From a bacterium (GTDB lineage: Bacteria > Desulfobacterota > DSWW01): a DNA stretch of 64,000 nucleotides. This document shows positions 1 through 7,495 of the stretch, one piece after another (the first letter of the stretch is position 1; the number at the start of each line of letters is the position of its first letter). The notes beneath the pieces are model-generated. The model was not told the DNA's origin, made no database searches, and worked only from the letters and a program-made list of their open reading frames with translations. The position numbers and the translations under genes were made by a program. Where the stretch lies: NCBI GenBank assembly GCA_028277985.1, contig JANQFG010000158.1:32107-96106 (forward strand), written 5' to 3'.

Positions 1-41
1 CCCAGAAACGCCGTTAGAATTGCAAGCGTAGCGGTTCTCAT
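1..41 (-). CDS. 5' end of a leftward gene cut by the window edge; signal-peptide-like start
   Basis: Read on the minus strand, an ATG at 41 opens a frame beginning MRTATLAILTAFLG, a positively charged then hydrophobic start typical of a Sec signal peptide. A purine-rich ribosome binding site (GGAGAGGGGG) lies just upstream, at about 47-56. Only 13-14 codons are inside the window, so no function can be given. The gene is divergent from the cupredoxin-like gene at 258, and the roughly 215 bp between them should hold promoters for both. Confidence 0.5.
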   Translation of the reverse strand, partial: MRTATLAILTAFL

Positions 42-257
42 GAAACCCCCTCTCCACTTTTGGAATCTAAGGGTCTAAGGCAATAGAAATTGAACCATAC
101 CCATCAACTATAGGCACGCTGCAACGCACGAGTCAAGCCGGAGTTCGGACCGAACGAAGCGGATCCCTTGACTCAAAGGAAATTATGTTATAGGGTCCTT
201 GTGACTCGAAGACACATTGTTTTAAGCTTCAATAATCTTAACGAAGGGGGAGAGATC

Positions 258-713
258 ATGCAGAAGCGAGTCGTAGTCGTAACAGCCTTGTTCTTCCTGT
301 TGTCCACCATGCTGGTCCTGGTCGATCGCCAGCCGACCGACGCAGAGGAGAGCCAGCTCGTGAGGATTTTCGGTGGTGTCGCTACTGGGTCGGGAGAATT
401 GAAGAAGCCGATCCGGCTGGAGCCGCCCACCATGACCATTTCCAAGGGCGGTGTCGTGGTCTGGATGAACTGGGCGCGAAGCGTCGAATGTGTCCAGGTG
501 TCCTTTGAAGACGGCAAGAAGTGTGACGACGTGACGGATGCTCCCACCGGTTTCGAAATGGCGGACGGATGTTACGTGACGAGCTGGATCACCTTCGGCG
601 GAACCTCCAGCCTCCGGTTCAACGAACCTGGTACGTACGTCTACACGGTAGAGGCGAAGACCGGCGGCGAAACCCGAAAAGAGACCGGGAAGATCCTCGT
701 AAGGGCCGACTGA
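258..713 (+). CDS. Secreted cupredoxin-fold protein lacking obvious copper ligands
   Basis: This 151-residue protein starts at the ATG at 258, preceded by GAAGGGGGAGAG; longer upstream frames have no such site. Residues 1 to about 32 are a signal peptide or N-terminal anchor (VVVVTALFFLLS core). The rest reads like a plastocyanin-type beta-sandwich: TISKGGVVVWMNW in the usual first-strand position and FNEPGTYVYTVEA near the end. In copper cupredoxins these regions carry His, Cys, His and Met ligands. Here no histidine is visible; there are only Cys in the ECVQ, KKCDD and DGCYV contexts. It may be a periplasmic structural or disulfide-stabilised relative rather than an electron carrier. It is followed by a hairpin at 761-794 and looks monocistronic. 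Confidence 0.7.
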   Translation: MQKRVVVVTALFFLLSTMLVLVDRQPTDAEESQLVRIFGGVATGSGELKKPIRLEPPTMTISKGGVVVWMNWARSVECVQVSFEDGKKCDDVTDAPTGFEMADGCYVTSWITFGGTSSLRFNEPGTYVYTVEAKTGGETRKETGKILVRAD

Positions 714-760
714 TGTTCCAGACTGCCTAGTGGTTGTCCGGACCAGAATCCTTTGAACGC

Positions 761-794
761 GCCGGGGCCTCGCCATATCTCGGGAGGCCCCGGC
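761..794 (+). terminator. Strong GC hairpin after the cupredoxin-like gene
   Basis: An 11-bp perfect stem (GCCGGGGCCTC, 761-771, with its complement at 784-794) encloses a 12-nt loop, 47 bp after the stop codon of the cupredoxin-like gene and 33 bp before the GT39 gene. There is no clear T-run, so termination may be weak or may need other factors. Confidence 0.45.
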
Positions 795-827
795 CGACTG
801 TATCACCCCCAATAAGATCCCTTCCGA

Positions 828-2366
828 ATGCCCCCCAGGTTCGATAGAGGGCGACCCCTCTCGATCGTCACCTTTCTGCTGATCCTCTATGCGTATCGCC
901 TCTACCTGATCGGCCACCTTGAACTTGTCCCTGACGAAGCCTTCTACTGGTACTGGGCCAAGAATCTGAGCCTTGGCTACGTGGAACACCCTCCCATGGT
1001 CGCCTACATCATGGCACTTTTCACCTGGGTCGGCGGGGACAGTGAATTCTGGGTGCGCATCGGTGGCCTGTTGTGTACCCTGGTGAGTCAGGTCTTTCTC
1101 TACGCGATGGTGAGGCGATTGAGCCGGGACGATGCGAATCTGCCGTGGGAACTCCTGTTCATCTTCAATCTCACGCTGCTCTTCTCGGGTGGCTGCATCA
1201 TACAGACGCCGGACACGCCTTTGTTGTTGTTCTGGACGATGGCTCTCTACGGCTGTACGCGGGTGGTTACCGAGGGAGACAGCGGGGGCTGGTACGTGGC
1301 AGGGATCGCCCTGGGGCTGGGACTGTTGAGTAAATACACCATGGCCCTGCTCGTCCCATGCATGTTCGCCTTCCTTCTGTTTTCTCCTGCCCATCGGCAC
1401 TGGCTTGCCCGGAAGGAGCCTTACCTTGCAGCCCTGTTGGGTGGGATCATCTTCTCTCCAGTCATTCTGTGGAATCTGGAGCATGAATGGGCCTCGGTTG
1501 CCTTCCAGCTCCGGCAGGGATTCTCGCCGGTCGGGAAGCCTGCTGTCTCCAAGCTGCTGGAATACGCGGGGGGACAGATCGGTGTGATCACGCCGCTGCT
1601 CTTTGTTGCCTTTGTCTTCTATACCCTGTGGGGGTGGTCCTCTTCGAGACGAGGGAATGCGCCGGAGTATGTCTACCTGGCCATGGTGTCGTGGCCCGTC
1701 CTGGTCTTCTTCGGTCTCTCCACCGTGAGGGGTGAGGTGGCGGAGCCGAACTGGCCTGCGCCGGCCTATGTGGGCGGCCTCGCTCTGATGTGGATCGTCT
1801 ACCGGATGCATTTCCAAGAGACCCGAAATCATCGGAGGTTCGTGCGGCTCTCCATAGGGCTCGCCCTGATCTTGAACCTGCTTCTTCACGTTCATCTGGC
1901 AAGGCCCGTGCTTCCTCTGCCCCGAGGGATGGACCCGACCTGGCAGTTCCACGGGTGGCAGAATCTCGGGGAGAAGATCGAGGAGAACATCCAGGCACAC
2001 CCCTGCGAAGCGGGCTATTTCCTGGTGAGCGAAGGGCCGCCTACTGTGGCCGAAGCCATATTCTACACGGGTAATCGGTATGCAGGACTGGATCTGACTC
2101 GTCCGGATCGGTACACCTACCTTCAGGGGGTTGAGGGGCTCAAGGGAATGAATGCGATCATCCTGTCGCTGGACCTGAGTGAATCGACCCTGCAGACGGC
2201 AAACGACCACTTCGAGGAGGTCACGGTCCTTGGGAGGCATCGCGCTTACTTTCGGGGCGAGCCTTTCGACAGGATGGCCTTCTATTTCCTGCTCGGCAGG
2301 GGGTTTCGCGGCAACTGGCCCCCTCCGAGTGACACCTCCCTCGACGCCCGTCCCAGCGAAGGCTGA
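828..2366 (+). CDS. GT39/ArnT-family membrane glycosyltransferase
   Basis: This 512-residue polytopic membrane protein has the signature of the PMT_2/GT-C family, which transfers sugars from polyprenyl-phosphate donors to lipids, glycans or proteins at the periplasmic face. The first membrane segment (residues about 10-28) is followed by VPDEAFYWYWAKNL and then GYVEHPPMVAY. The acidic residue of the DEA motif in the first periplasmic loop is the catalytic-type residue in this family, and the later HPP is also typical. Eight or more hydrophobic segments follow, to about residue 370, then a soluble C-terminal domain. Its place just upstream of the Kdo/lipid A genes suggests envelope glycosylation, for example of lipid A or a glycolipid. 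The acceptor and sugar cannot be read from sequence. Confidence 0.85.
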   Translation: MPPRFDRGRPLSIVTFLLILYAYRLYLIGHLELVPDEAFYWYWAKNLSLGYVEHPPMVAYIMALFTWVGGDSEFWVRIGGLLCTLVSQVFLYAMVRRLSRDDANLPWELLFIFNLTLLFSGGCIIQTPDTPLLLFWTMALYGCTRVVTEGDSGGWYVAGIALGLGLLSKYTMALLVPCMFAFLLFSPAHRHWLARKEPYLAALLGGIIFSPVILWNLEHEWASVAFQLRQGFSPVGKPAVSKLLEYAGGQIGVITPLLFVAFVFYTLWGWSSSRRGNAPEYVYLAMVSWPVLVFFGLSTVRGEVAEPNWPAPAYVGGLALMWIVYRMHFQETRNHRRFVRLSIGLALILNLLLHVHLARPVLPLPRGMDPTWQFHGWQNLGEKIEENIQAHPCEAGYFLVSEGPPTVAEAIFYTGNRYAGLDLTRPDRYTYLQGVEGLKGMNAIILSLDLSESTLQTANDHFEEVTVLGRHRAYFRGEPFDRMAFYFLLGRGFRGNWPPPSDTSLDARPSEG

Positions 2367-2462
2367 GAATTGACGGAATCGAGGAATGGTTGAAGCCAGC
2401 CCGTCGTTCGGCATCTTGTTGTCGGTTCTTATGGAAGATTTTGCTTCCAGCATGTAGAATGA

Positions 2463-2612
2463 ACGGGCTGTTGCCCAAAAGGAAGCCCGTTGAAAACGCG
2501 CTTCTGAGTTCGGGGACAGCCACCGATCTCCCTCGAAATATCGGCGCAAACAGCAGAGATCGGTGGCTGTCCCCGAACTCTGCCGCCCCATGGGCTTTGG
2601 GCAACAGCCCGT
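2463..2612. repeat. Nested perfect inverted repeat, REP/MITE-like element
   Basis: The outer arms are 17 bp perfect (2463-2479 with 2596-2612; left arm ACGGGCTGTTGCCCAAA). The inner arms are 25 bp perfect (2506-2530 with 2556-2580), containing the string TTCGGGGACAG. Inside the inner arms is a 25-nt loop. The element fills most of the gap between the GT39 gene and waaA. The GGGGACAG-type arm resembles the palindromes that accompany IS200-like/REP-associated tyrosine transposases, but no transposase gene is present here. Transcribed, it would form a long hairpin and could separate the two genes. Confidence 0.75.
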
Positions 2613-2646
2613 GAGGACCTGACCCCCGGTGCTGATGGAGGCGGAC

Positions 2647-3984
2647 GTGAGTGAAGAGCGCGCGGCAGGCTGGGCGTTCTGGGGATACAACGTGGGGATC
2701 GTCCTCGTCTCCGTGCTGATCCTTCCCTGGCTTCTGTGGAAAATCGTCAGTGTGAAGAACCGTCGGACAGCTTTCCTCGAGCGTATGGGACTCAAGGGAT
2801 GGCAGTCGGTGGGGGAGGAGCGGCCCTTCTGGATCCACACGGTTTCAGTGGGGGAAGTCCTCTCGACAGGGCCCTTCGTCCGTAAGCTCAAGAAGCTCGT
2901 TCCCGATCTCCCGATCGCGATCTCTTCGATTACGCCTGCCGGCCGGGCTACAGCGGAAACCGAATTCAGAGATGGGGAACGTATCCTCTGTTTCCCCTTT
3001 GACTATCCGCTCCCGGTCTGGCTTGCCCTTCGAAACGTGCACCCTCGCTGTTTCGTGGCCACAGAGACCGAAATCTGGCCCTACTTCCTGCTGATGATCG
3101 GCAGGAGGGGGGTTCCCGCAGCGATCCTGAACGGTCGCATGTCGGAAACGTCCTGCAGACGTTTCGGATGGTTTCGGTTCTTCCTTCGGCATGTGCTCCG
3201 GAGCGTGCACGTCTTTGCCATGCAGAGCAGGACCGATTGCCACCGGATCATTCGCATCGGAGCGGATCCTCGTCGGGTCTTCCTGACCGGGAACATGAAG
3301 TTCGACGTTCCGGTTCCGGACGATGGGGAGGAGAGGGGAAGGGCGCTTCGAGAGGAAATGGGCTGGACAGAGGATTGCCCTGTCCTGGTGGCGGGAAGCA
3401 CCCACGAAGGAGAGGAGAAACTCCTGATCGATGTCTATGCGGCACTGAAGAAGGAGGTGCCGGGGTTCAAGATGATCCTGGCGCCACGCCATCCGGAGCG
3501 GTGTGAAGATCTCCAGCGGGTGTGTGAGAAGGAGAGCTTTGCGATCGGGCGCAGGACACAGAGAAAAGGCGCGGGTGCGGAACCGGTCGACGTCCTGCTT
3601 CTGGATACGATGGGAGAGCTTGCCGGCGTTTATGCAGCCGCGGACCTGGTCTTTCTCGGGGGCACTTTCGTTCCGATCGGAGGACACAATCCGCTGGAGC
3701 CGATCCTGTACAAGAAGCCTGTGCTCTTCGGCCCCCATACGGAGAAGATCACTGACACAGCGCGCGCGCTTCTCGAAGTGGGGGGAGGAATCCGGGTGGA
3801 AGACAGAGACGAGCTTCTGGAGGAGGCCGGAAGGTTGATCGAGGACCCGGAGCACAGGAGGTCCACGGGTCGGGCCGCATTCGGAATCCTGGCCGAGCAT
3901 CGGGGTGCCACCGAGAGGAATCTTGCCATCCTGAGGCCCTTCCTCTACCCTAAGAGGGTTGACCAACATCAGAGGATGGCTTAA
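2647..3984 (+). CDS. waaA: 3-deoxy-D-manno-octulosonic acid transferase (proteobacterial type)
   Basis: WaaA/KdtA (GT30) transfers Kdo from CMP-Kdo to the lipid A precursor at the inner membrane. The protein has an N-terminal membrane anchor (VLVSVLILPWLLW), a first Rossmann-like half with PFWIHTVSVGEV, and a C-terminal half with VAGSTHEGEE and GGHNPLEP, both diagnostic of the family. I chose the GTG at 2647 because GGAGG lies 5 nt upstream; ATG 2635 and GTG 2629 in the same frame are alternatives. The length of about 445 residues is normal. It begins the Kdo gene run and its end is embedded in a tandem repeat leading to kdsA. A second, dissimilar WaaA lies at 9388, so the division of labour is unclear. 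Confidence 0.92.
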   Translation: MSEERAAGWAFWGYNVGIVLVSVLILPWLLWKIVSVKNRRTAFLERMGLKGWQSVGEERPFWIHTVSVGEVLSTGPFVRKLKKLVPDLPIAISSITPAGRATAETEFRDGERILCFPFDYPLPVWLALRNVHPRCFVATETEIWPYFLLMIGRRGVPAAILNGRMSETSCRRFGWFRFFLRHVLRSVHVFAMQSRTDCHRIIRIGADPRRVFLTGNMKFDVPVPDDGEERGRALREEMGWTEDCPVLVAGSTHEGEEKLLIDVYAALKKEVPGFKMILAPRHPERCEDLQRVCEKESFAIGRRTQRKGAGAEPVDVLLLDTMGELAGVYAAADLVFLGGTFVPIGGHNPLEPILYKKPVLFGPHTEKITDTARALLEVGGGIRVEDRDELLEEAGRLIEDPEHRRSTGRAAFGILAEHRGATERNLAILRPFLYPKRVDQHQRMA

Positions 3985-4107
3985 ACATATGGGGGTTTCC
4001 TCTCTCCTGACAGGGTTGAATGAACCCTCAGGATGGCCTTAACATATGGGGGTTTCCTCTCCCCTGACGGGGTCGAACAGCCCCACAGGATGGCCTTAAC
4101 ATATGGG
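3940..4107 (+). repeat. 57-bp tandem repeat joining waaA and kdsA
   Basis: Nearly three copies of a 57-bp unit run from within the last codons of waaA to the start of kdsA. The marker AGGATGGC(C)TTAA(A)CATATGGG recurs at 3973, 4030 and 4087, and the TTCCTCT segment at 3940, 3997 and 4054. The last copy supplies the upstream region and the ATG of kdsA, so the earlier copies carry decoy CATATG start-like sites. Each unit includes a small hairpin whose stem differs between copies but still pairs: AGGGTT with AACCCT at 4012-4028, GGGG with CCCC at 4070-4084, GTTG with CAAC near 3958-3967. This looks like duplication of the translation-initiation region. Confidence 0.8.
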
Positions 4108-4942
4108 AATTCAAAAGCGAATCGTAAAAGTCGGCGACATCGAATGCGGCGGGGATCAGCTCTTTCTCATCGCCGGCCCCTGCGTGGTGGAGGGAGAGAG
4201 CATCATGCTGAGGGCCGCGGAATGCCTCCGCCGGTTGTCGGAAAAGCTCGAGATCCCGGTTATTTACAAATCCTCCTACGAAAAAGACAACCGGAGCGCG
4301 GTTCAGAATTACCGGGGGCCGGGGTTGGAGGAGGGCTTGAGGATCCTCGAAAAGGTGAGGAATGAATTCGGGTTTCCCCTGATCTCGGACGTTCATTATC
4401 CGCTGCAGGTGAAGCCTGCCGCCGAGGTCCTGGATGTCCTGCAGATTCCGGCCTATCTGTGCATGCAGACCCATCTGGTCGAGGAGGCGGCCAGGACCGG
4501 GAAGGTCCTGAACCTGAAGCATGGGCAGTTCCTCGCTCCGGAAAACATGATGAAGCCTACCCAGAAGGCCCTGGAAACAGGAAACGATCAGATCATCCTG
4601 ACCGAAAGAGGGTACACTTTCGGCTACAACGACCTCATCGTCGACCCGAGGAGCTTCTATCATTTGAACGAGACCGGCTTCCCGGTCGTTTTCGATATCA
4701 CCCACTCGGTGAGAAGATACGGAATCCCCAGCGCGGATCCGAAAGGAGGATCGAGGGAGTTCCTGCCGGTCCTGTCGAGGGCCGGTGTGGCGGCCGGTGT
4801 GGACGGCGTCTTCATCGAGACCCACCCTGAGCCGGACAAGGCCCTGTGCGATGCCTCGAGTCAGGTGTCCACGGATGATCTGGAGGATTTCCTCGAGCCC
4901 TTGATCGAATTCCACAACCTGGAAGTCAAGTACAGACAGTAA
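4103..4942 (+). CDS. kdsA: 3-deoxy-8-phosphooctulonate (Kdo-8-P) synthase
   Basis: KdsA condenses phosphoenolpyruvate with D-arabinose 5-phosphate to Kdo 8-phosphate in the cytoplasm. The 279-residue length is standard. Diagnostic segments are FLIAGPCVVEGES near the N-terminus, YKSSYEKDNRS (substrate-binding loop), LISDVHYP, MKPTQKAL, TERGYTFGYNDL, VVFDITHSV and the C-terminal GVDGVFIETHPEP. The start ATG at 4103 lies in the last unit of the 57-bp repeat. The gene follows waaA and precedes the transaldolase-CBS gene by 35 bp, so it is almost certainly in the same transcript. No KdsD isomerase or KdsC phosphatase gene is seen in the window. Confidence 0.95.
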   Translation: MGIQKRIVKVGDIECGGDQLFLIAGPCVVEGESIMLRAAECLRRLSEKLEIPVIYKSSYEKDNRSAVQNYRGPGLEEGLRILEKVRNEFGFPLISDVHYPLQVKPAAEVLDVLQIPAYLCMQTHLVEEAARTGKVLNLKHGQFLAPENMMKPTQKALETGNDQIILTERGYTFGYNDLIVDPRSFYHLNETGFPVVFDITHSVRRYGIPSADPKGGSREFLPVLSRAGVAAGVDGVFIETHPEPDKALCDASSQVSTDDLEDFLEPLIEFHNLEVKYRQ

Positions 4943-4977
4943 TTCAACCACAAACCCATAACGGACAACATAAGACC

Positions 4978-5997
4978 ATGGAACTGTTTCTCGACTCCGT
5001 TGTTGAAGACGAAATCAAAGAGGCCTTTGAGCTGGGTTTCCTGACCGGGCTGACCACCACGCCGACTTTCATGCATCGGGACGGCATCACGGACGTGGAC
5101 GGGACGATCGTAAGGCTTTCGAAGATGGTCCCCCAGATCCAGATCGAGGCGCTGGGGGAGACGGCCGATGAAATCTGCGATGAAGCACAACGCCTCCTCG
5201 AACTCGGGTTGAGCAAGGAGACCACGGTCCTCAAGCTCCCGGTCTCTCTGGAAGGCGTCAAGGCCTGCAAGAGGCTCGCCGACGAGGGCATCCTGGTCAA
5301 TGTGCATCTCGTCTACACGCTCCAGCAGGCCTACATGGCCATGGCCGCAGGGGCCGCGTACGTCTGCCCGCTGGTCGGGCGCTTGCAGGACGAAGGGCAT
5401 GACGCGCTTGGGTTGATCGAGCAGTGTGTGCACGCCGTGGACTACTACGGGTACGGCTGTAAGGTGATGTTCTCCTCGGTCAGGCACCCCGAGCATGTCC
5501 GAAACGCAATCAACCTGGGGGTTCACGCGGTAACGGTACCCTGGAAAGTCATGAAGGGGCTCACCGAGAATACCTTCACCACGGTTGGAACACAGCAGTT
5601 CTTCGAGCACACCCGTCTGATGACCCTACGTGTAAAGGACGTGATCAGCGATTTCAACCCGACGATTCACAAGGCCAAGCCGGTCGTGGATGCCCTGGTG
5701 GTCATGACCCAGGGGGGGTTCGGCGCTGTAACGATCGTGGATGACAATGAGGAGATCTGCGGCGTCTTCACGGACGGAGACCTCCGTCGGTTGCTGGAAC
5801 GAGAGGGCGAGAAGTCGCTCCACAAGGCCCTTTCCGAGCTCGACCTCAAGGTGCCGATACACATCTCCGGGGATACACTGCTCTACGATGCCTCCAAGCT
5901 CCTGAAGGAGACCCAGGTGGACACGATCTGTGTGGTGGAGGGCAAGAAGCAGATCGGGATGCTGGACATCCAGGATATCATAGAGGTTACCACCTAG
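4978..5997 (+). CDS. Transaldolase/fructose-6-P-aldolase-like domain fused to a KdsD-like CBS pair
   Basis: The protein has 339 residues. Residues 1 to about 220 match the small transaldolase (TalC/FSA) family: LTTTPTFM in place of the usual TTNPS segment, and the Schiff-base lysine in TVLKLPVSLEG (Lys86). The position that is Phe in transaldolases and Tyr in fructose-6-phosphate aldolase reads as Leu in CPLVGRLQDEG. Residues about 222-339 are two CBS motifs resembling those of KdsD, arabinose-5-phosphate isomerase, including GVFTDGDLRRLL and a terminal LDIQDI. The gene lies between kdsA and kdnA. I infer a role in making or steering a pentose or aldehyde precursor for Kdo, with nucleotide sensing by the CBS pair. 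That role is not established. Confidence 0.85.
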   Translation: MELFLDSVVEDEIKEAFELGFLTGLTTTPTFMHRDGITDVDGTIVRLSKMVPQIQIEALGETADEICDEAQRLLELGLSKETTVLKLPVSLEGVKACKRLADEGILVNVHLVYTLQQAYMAMAAGAAYVCPLVGRLQDEGHDALGLIEQCVHAVDYYGYGCKVMFSSVRHPEHVRNAINLGVHAVTVPWKVMKGLTENTFTTVGTQQFFEHTRLMTLRVKDVISDFNPTIHKAKPVVDALVVMTQGGFGAVTIVDDNEEICGVFTDGDLRRLLEREGEKSLHKALSELDLKVPIHISGDTLLYDASKLLKETQVDTICVVEGKKQIGMLDIQDIIEVTT

Positions 5998-6301
5998 GGC
6001 GGCGAAGCCGCAGGCGAAAGGCGAAAGGGTCAAGGCGAAAGAAAGTAGGGGTCAGGGGTCGGGGATCAGGGGGCAGGCCCAACCCAACCCCCCGTGTGGA
6101 CGCGAAGGGCCAACTGTATCGCAGGTCGTCTGAGAAGACCCTTCTTGGGGTTTTGCATTCATCCCCCCTTGCCCAACTGCTTCCTTGCGGGGATCAGCCT
6201 CACGCCCCCTCCTTCTGCACCTTTCTTGACGCCTGCGAGCCTGGGCCCATTCAACAGATGGCGATTCATCAAGACCCTCTCAAGCAAGGGGAGAGAAGAA
6301 G
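5998..6301. other. Intergenic segment with a GGGGTCAGG-type repeat
   Basis: This 304-bp gap before kdnA begins with a purine-rich stretch (repeats of GGCGAAAGG at 6012-6040) and a run of GGGGTC/GGGGATC units at 6047-6076. A related segment lies inverted at 21806-21860, where it also combines a CTTTCGCC string with GACCCCTGA units. No gene-like frame with a good start is visible. The last 25 bp contain the kdnA ribosome binding site. A promoter for kdnA may lie here but I cannot identify one. Confidence 0.5.
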
Positions 6302-7495
6302 ATGCCGGGGATGGAACTCTTTGGAGATGAAGAGCGAAGAGAGGTCATGGATGTGCTCGAGACGGGCATCCTGTTTCGCTACAATTTCGACGGGCCTCGA
6401 AAAGGGATCTGGAAGGCCAGGACCTTTGAAGAGGAGTTTTCCAAGTACCATGGCGTGGATTATTGCCACATGTGTTCGAACGGAACGGCCGCCGACATCA
6501 TCTCCCTCGCCTCGGTCGGTATCGGGGCCGGAGACGAGGTGATCGTTCCTCCTTACTCGTTTATCGCGCCGATCGAGGCGGTCTTCACCGTGGGCGCTGT
6601 GCCTGTCTTTGCCGAAATCGATGAAACCCTCTGCTTGTCACCGGAGGGGATCGAGGCGGCCATCACACCCCGGACCAAGGCGGTCCTCCTGGTGCACCTC
6701 TTCGGATCGATGGCCAAGATGGACGAAATCGTCCGGGTGTGCGAGAAGCACAACCTGATTCTCGTCGAGGACGCCGCCCCGGCCCTGGGGGGCACCTACA
6801 GGGGAAAACATCTGGGGACCTTCGGAAAGGTGGGATGTTTCTCTTTCGATTTCTTCAAGGTGATCACCGCGGGAGAAGGCGGCGCAGTCATCACGAACGA
6901 TCGGGACGTGTATGAGACGGCCCACATGTTCGGAGACCACGGGCACGACCATATTGGGGACAACCGTGGGGCGGAGCAGCACCCGATCCTGGGCTTCAAT
7001 TTCCGGATCAGCGAGCTGCATGCGGCCGTCGGCCTTGCCCAGTTTCGAAAACTCGACCTGATTCTCGCAAGGCAGCGGGATTATCAGGCGCAGTTGAAGG
7101 AGGTCCTCTCGGCATTTCCGCAGATCACTTTCCGTGATGTGCCGGATCCGGCCGGTGATTCCGCCACGACCCTCGGCTTTCTGTTGCCGGACACACAGAC
7201 AGCGGTCCGTGTACACGAGGCAATGGGCAAGGCGGGTGTGGGTACAGCGTACTGGTACAACAACAACTTCCACTACATAAGAAACTGGGAGCATCTGAAG
7301 GGACTCAAATCCGCATACAAGCTTCCGGTCGAGCTGCTGGATAACGTTCCGGACTACGCCGACATACAGCTGCCTCGGACCGACGACATCATGAGCCGAA
7401 TGCAGATGATCGAAATACGCCTGAGCTGGACCCAGGAAGAACTGGATGGAATCAAGGAAATGACCCAAAAGGTTCTGCGAGAGGTCTTGGGCTGA
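6302..7495 (+). CDS. kdnA: Kdo8N transaminase (PLP-dependent, DegT-like)
   Basis: KdnA aminates the 8-aldehyde of oxidised Kdo to give 8-amino-3,8-dideoxy-octulosonate (Kdo8N). The 397-residue protein matches the Shewanella KdnA pattern closely from the first residues (MELFGDEE, FRYNFDG). It has the DegT/AHBA aminotransferase core: GAGDEVIVPP, the cofactor-binding Asp in LVEDAAPALGG (Asp157) and the PLP lysine in SFDFFKVITAGEGG (Lys186). DHGHDHIG and a C-terminal LSWTQEE are also shared with KdnA. The start ATG 6302 follows AGGGGAGAGAAGAAG. Its stop overlaps the kdnB start (TGATG), showing coupled translation. Confidence 0.93.
   Translation: MPGMELFGDEERREVMDVLETGILFRYNFDGPRKGIWKARTFEEEFSKYHGVDYCHMCSNGTAADIISLASVGIGAGDEVIVPPYSFIAPIEAVFTVGAVPVFAEIDETLCLSPEGIEAAITPRTKAVLLVHLFGSMAKMDEIVRVCEKHNLILVEDAAPALGGTYRGKHLGTFGKVGCFSFDFFKVITAGEGGAVITNDRDVYETAHMFGDHGHDHIGDNRGAEQHPILGFNFRISELHAAVGLAQFRKLDLILARQRDYQAQLKEVLSAFPQITFRDVPDPAGDSATTLGFLLPDTQTAVRVHEAMGKAGVGTAYWYNNNFHYIRNWEHLKGLKSAYKLPVELLDNVPDYADIQLPRTDDIMSRMQMIEIRLSWTQEELDGIKEMTQKVLREVLG

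Noticed and set aside
222..2891. Very long open frame (889 codons) on the minus strand
   Set aside because: It runs antisense through the cupredoxin-like, GT39 and waaA genes and through the palindromic element, has no recognisable domain, and is Arg/Pro/His rich as expected for a shadow frame in GC-rich DNA.
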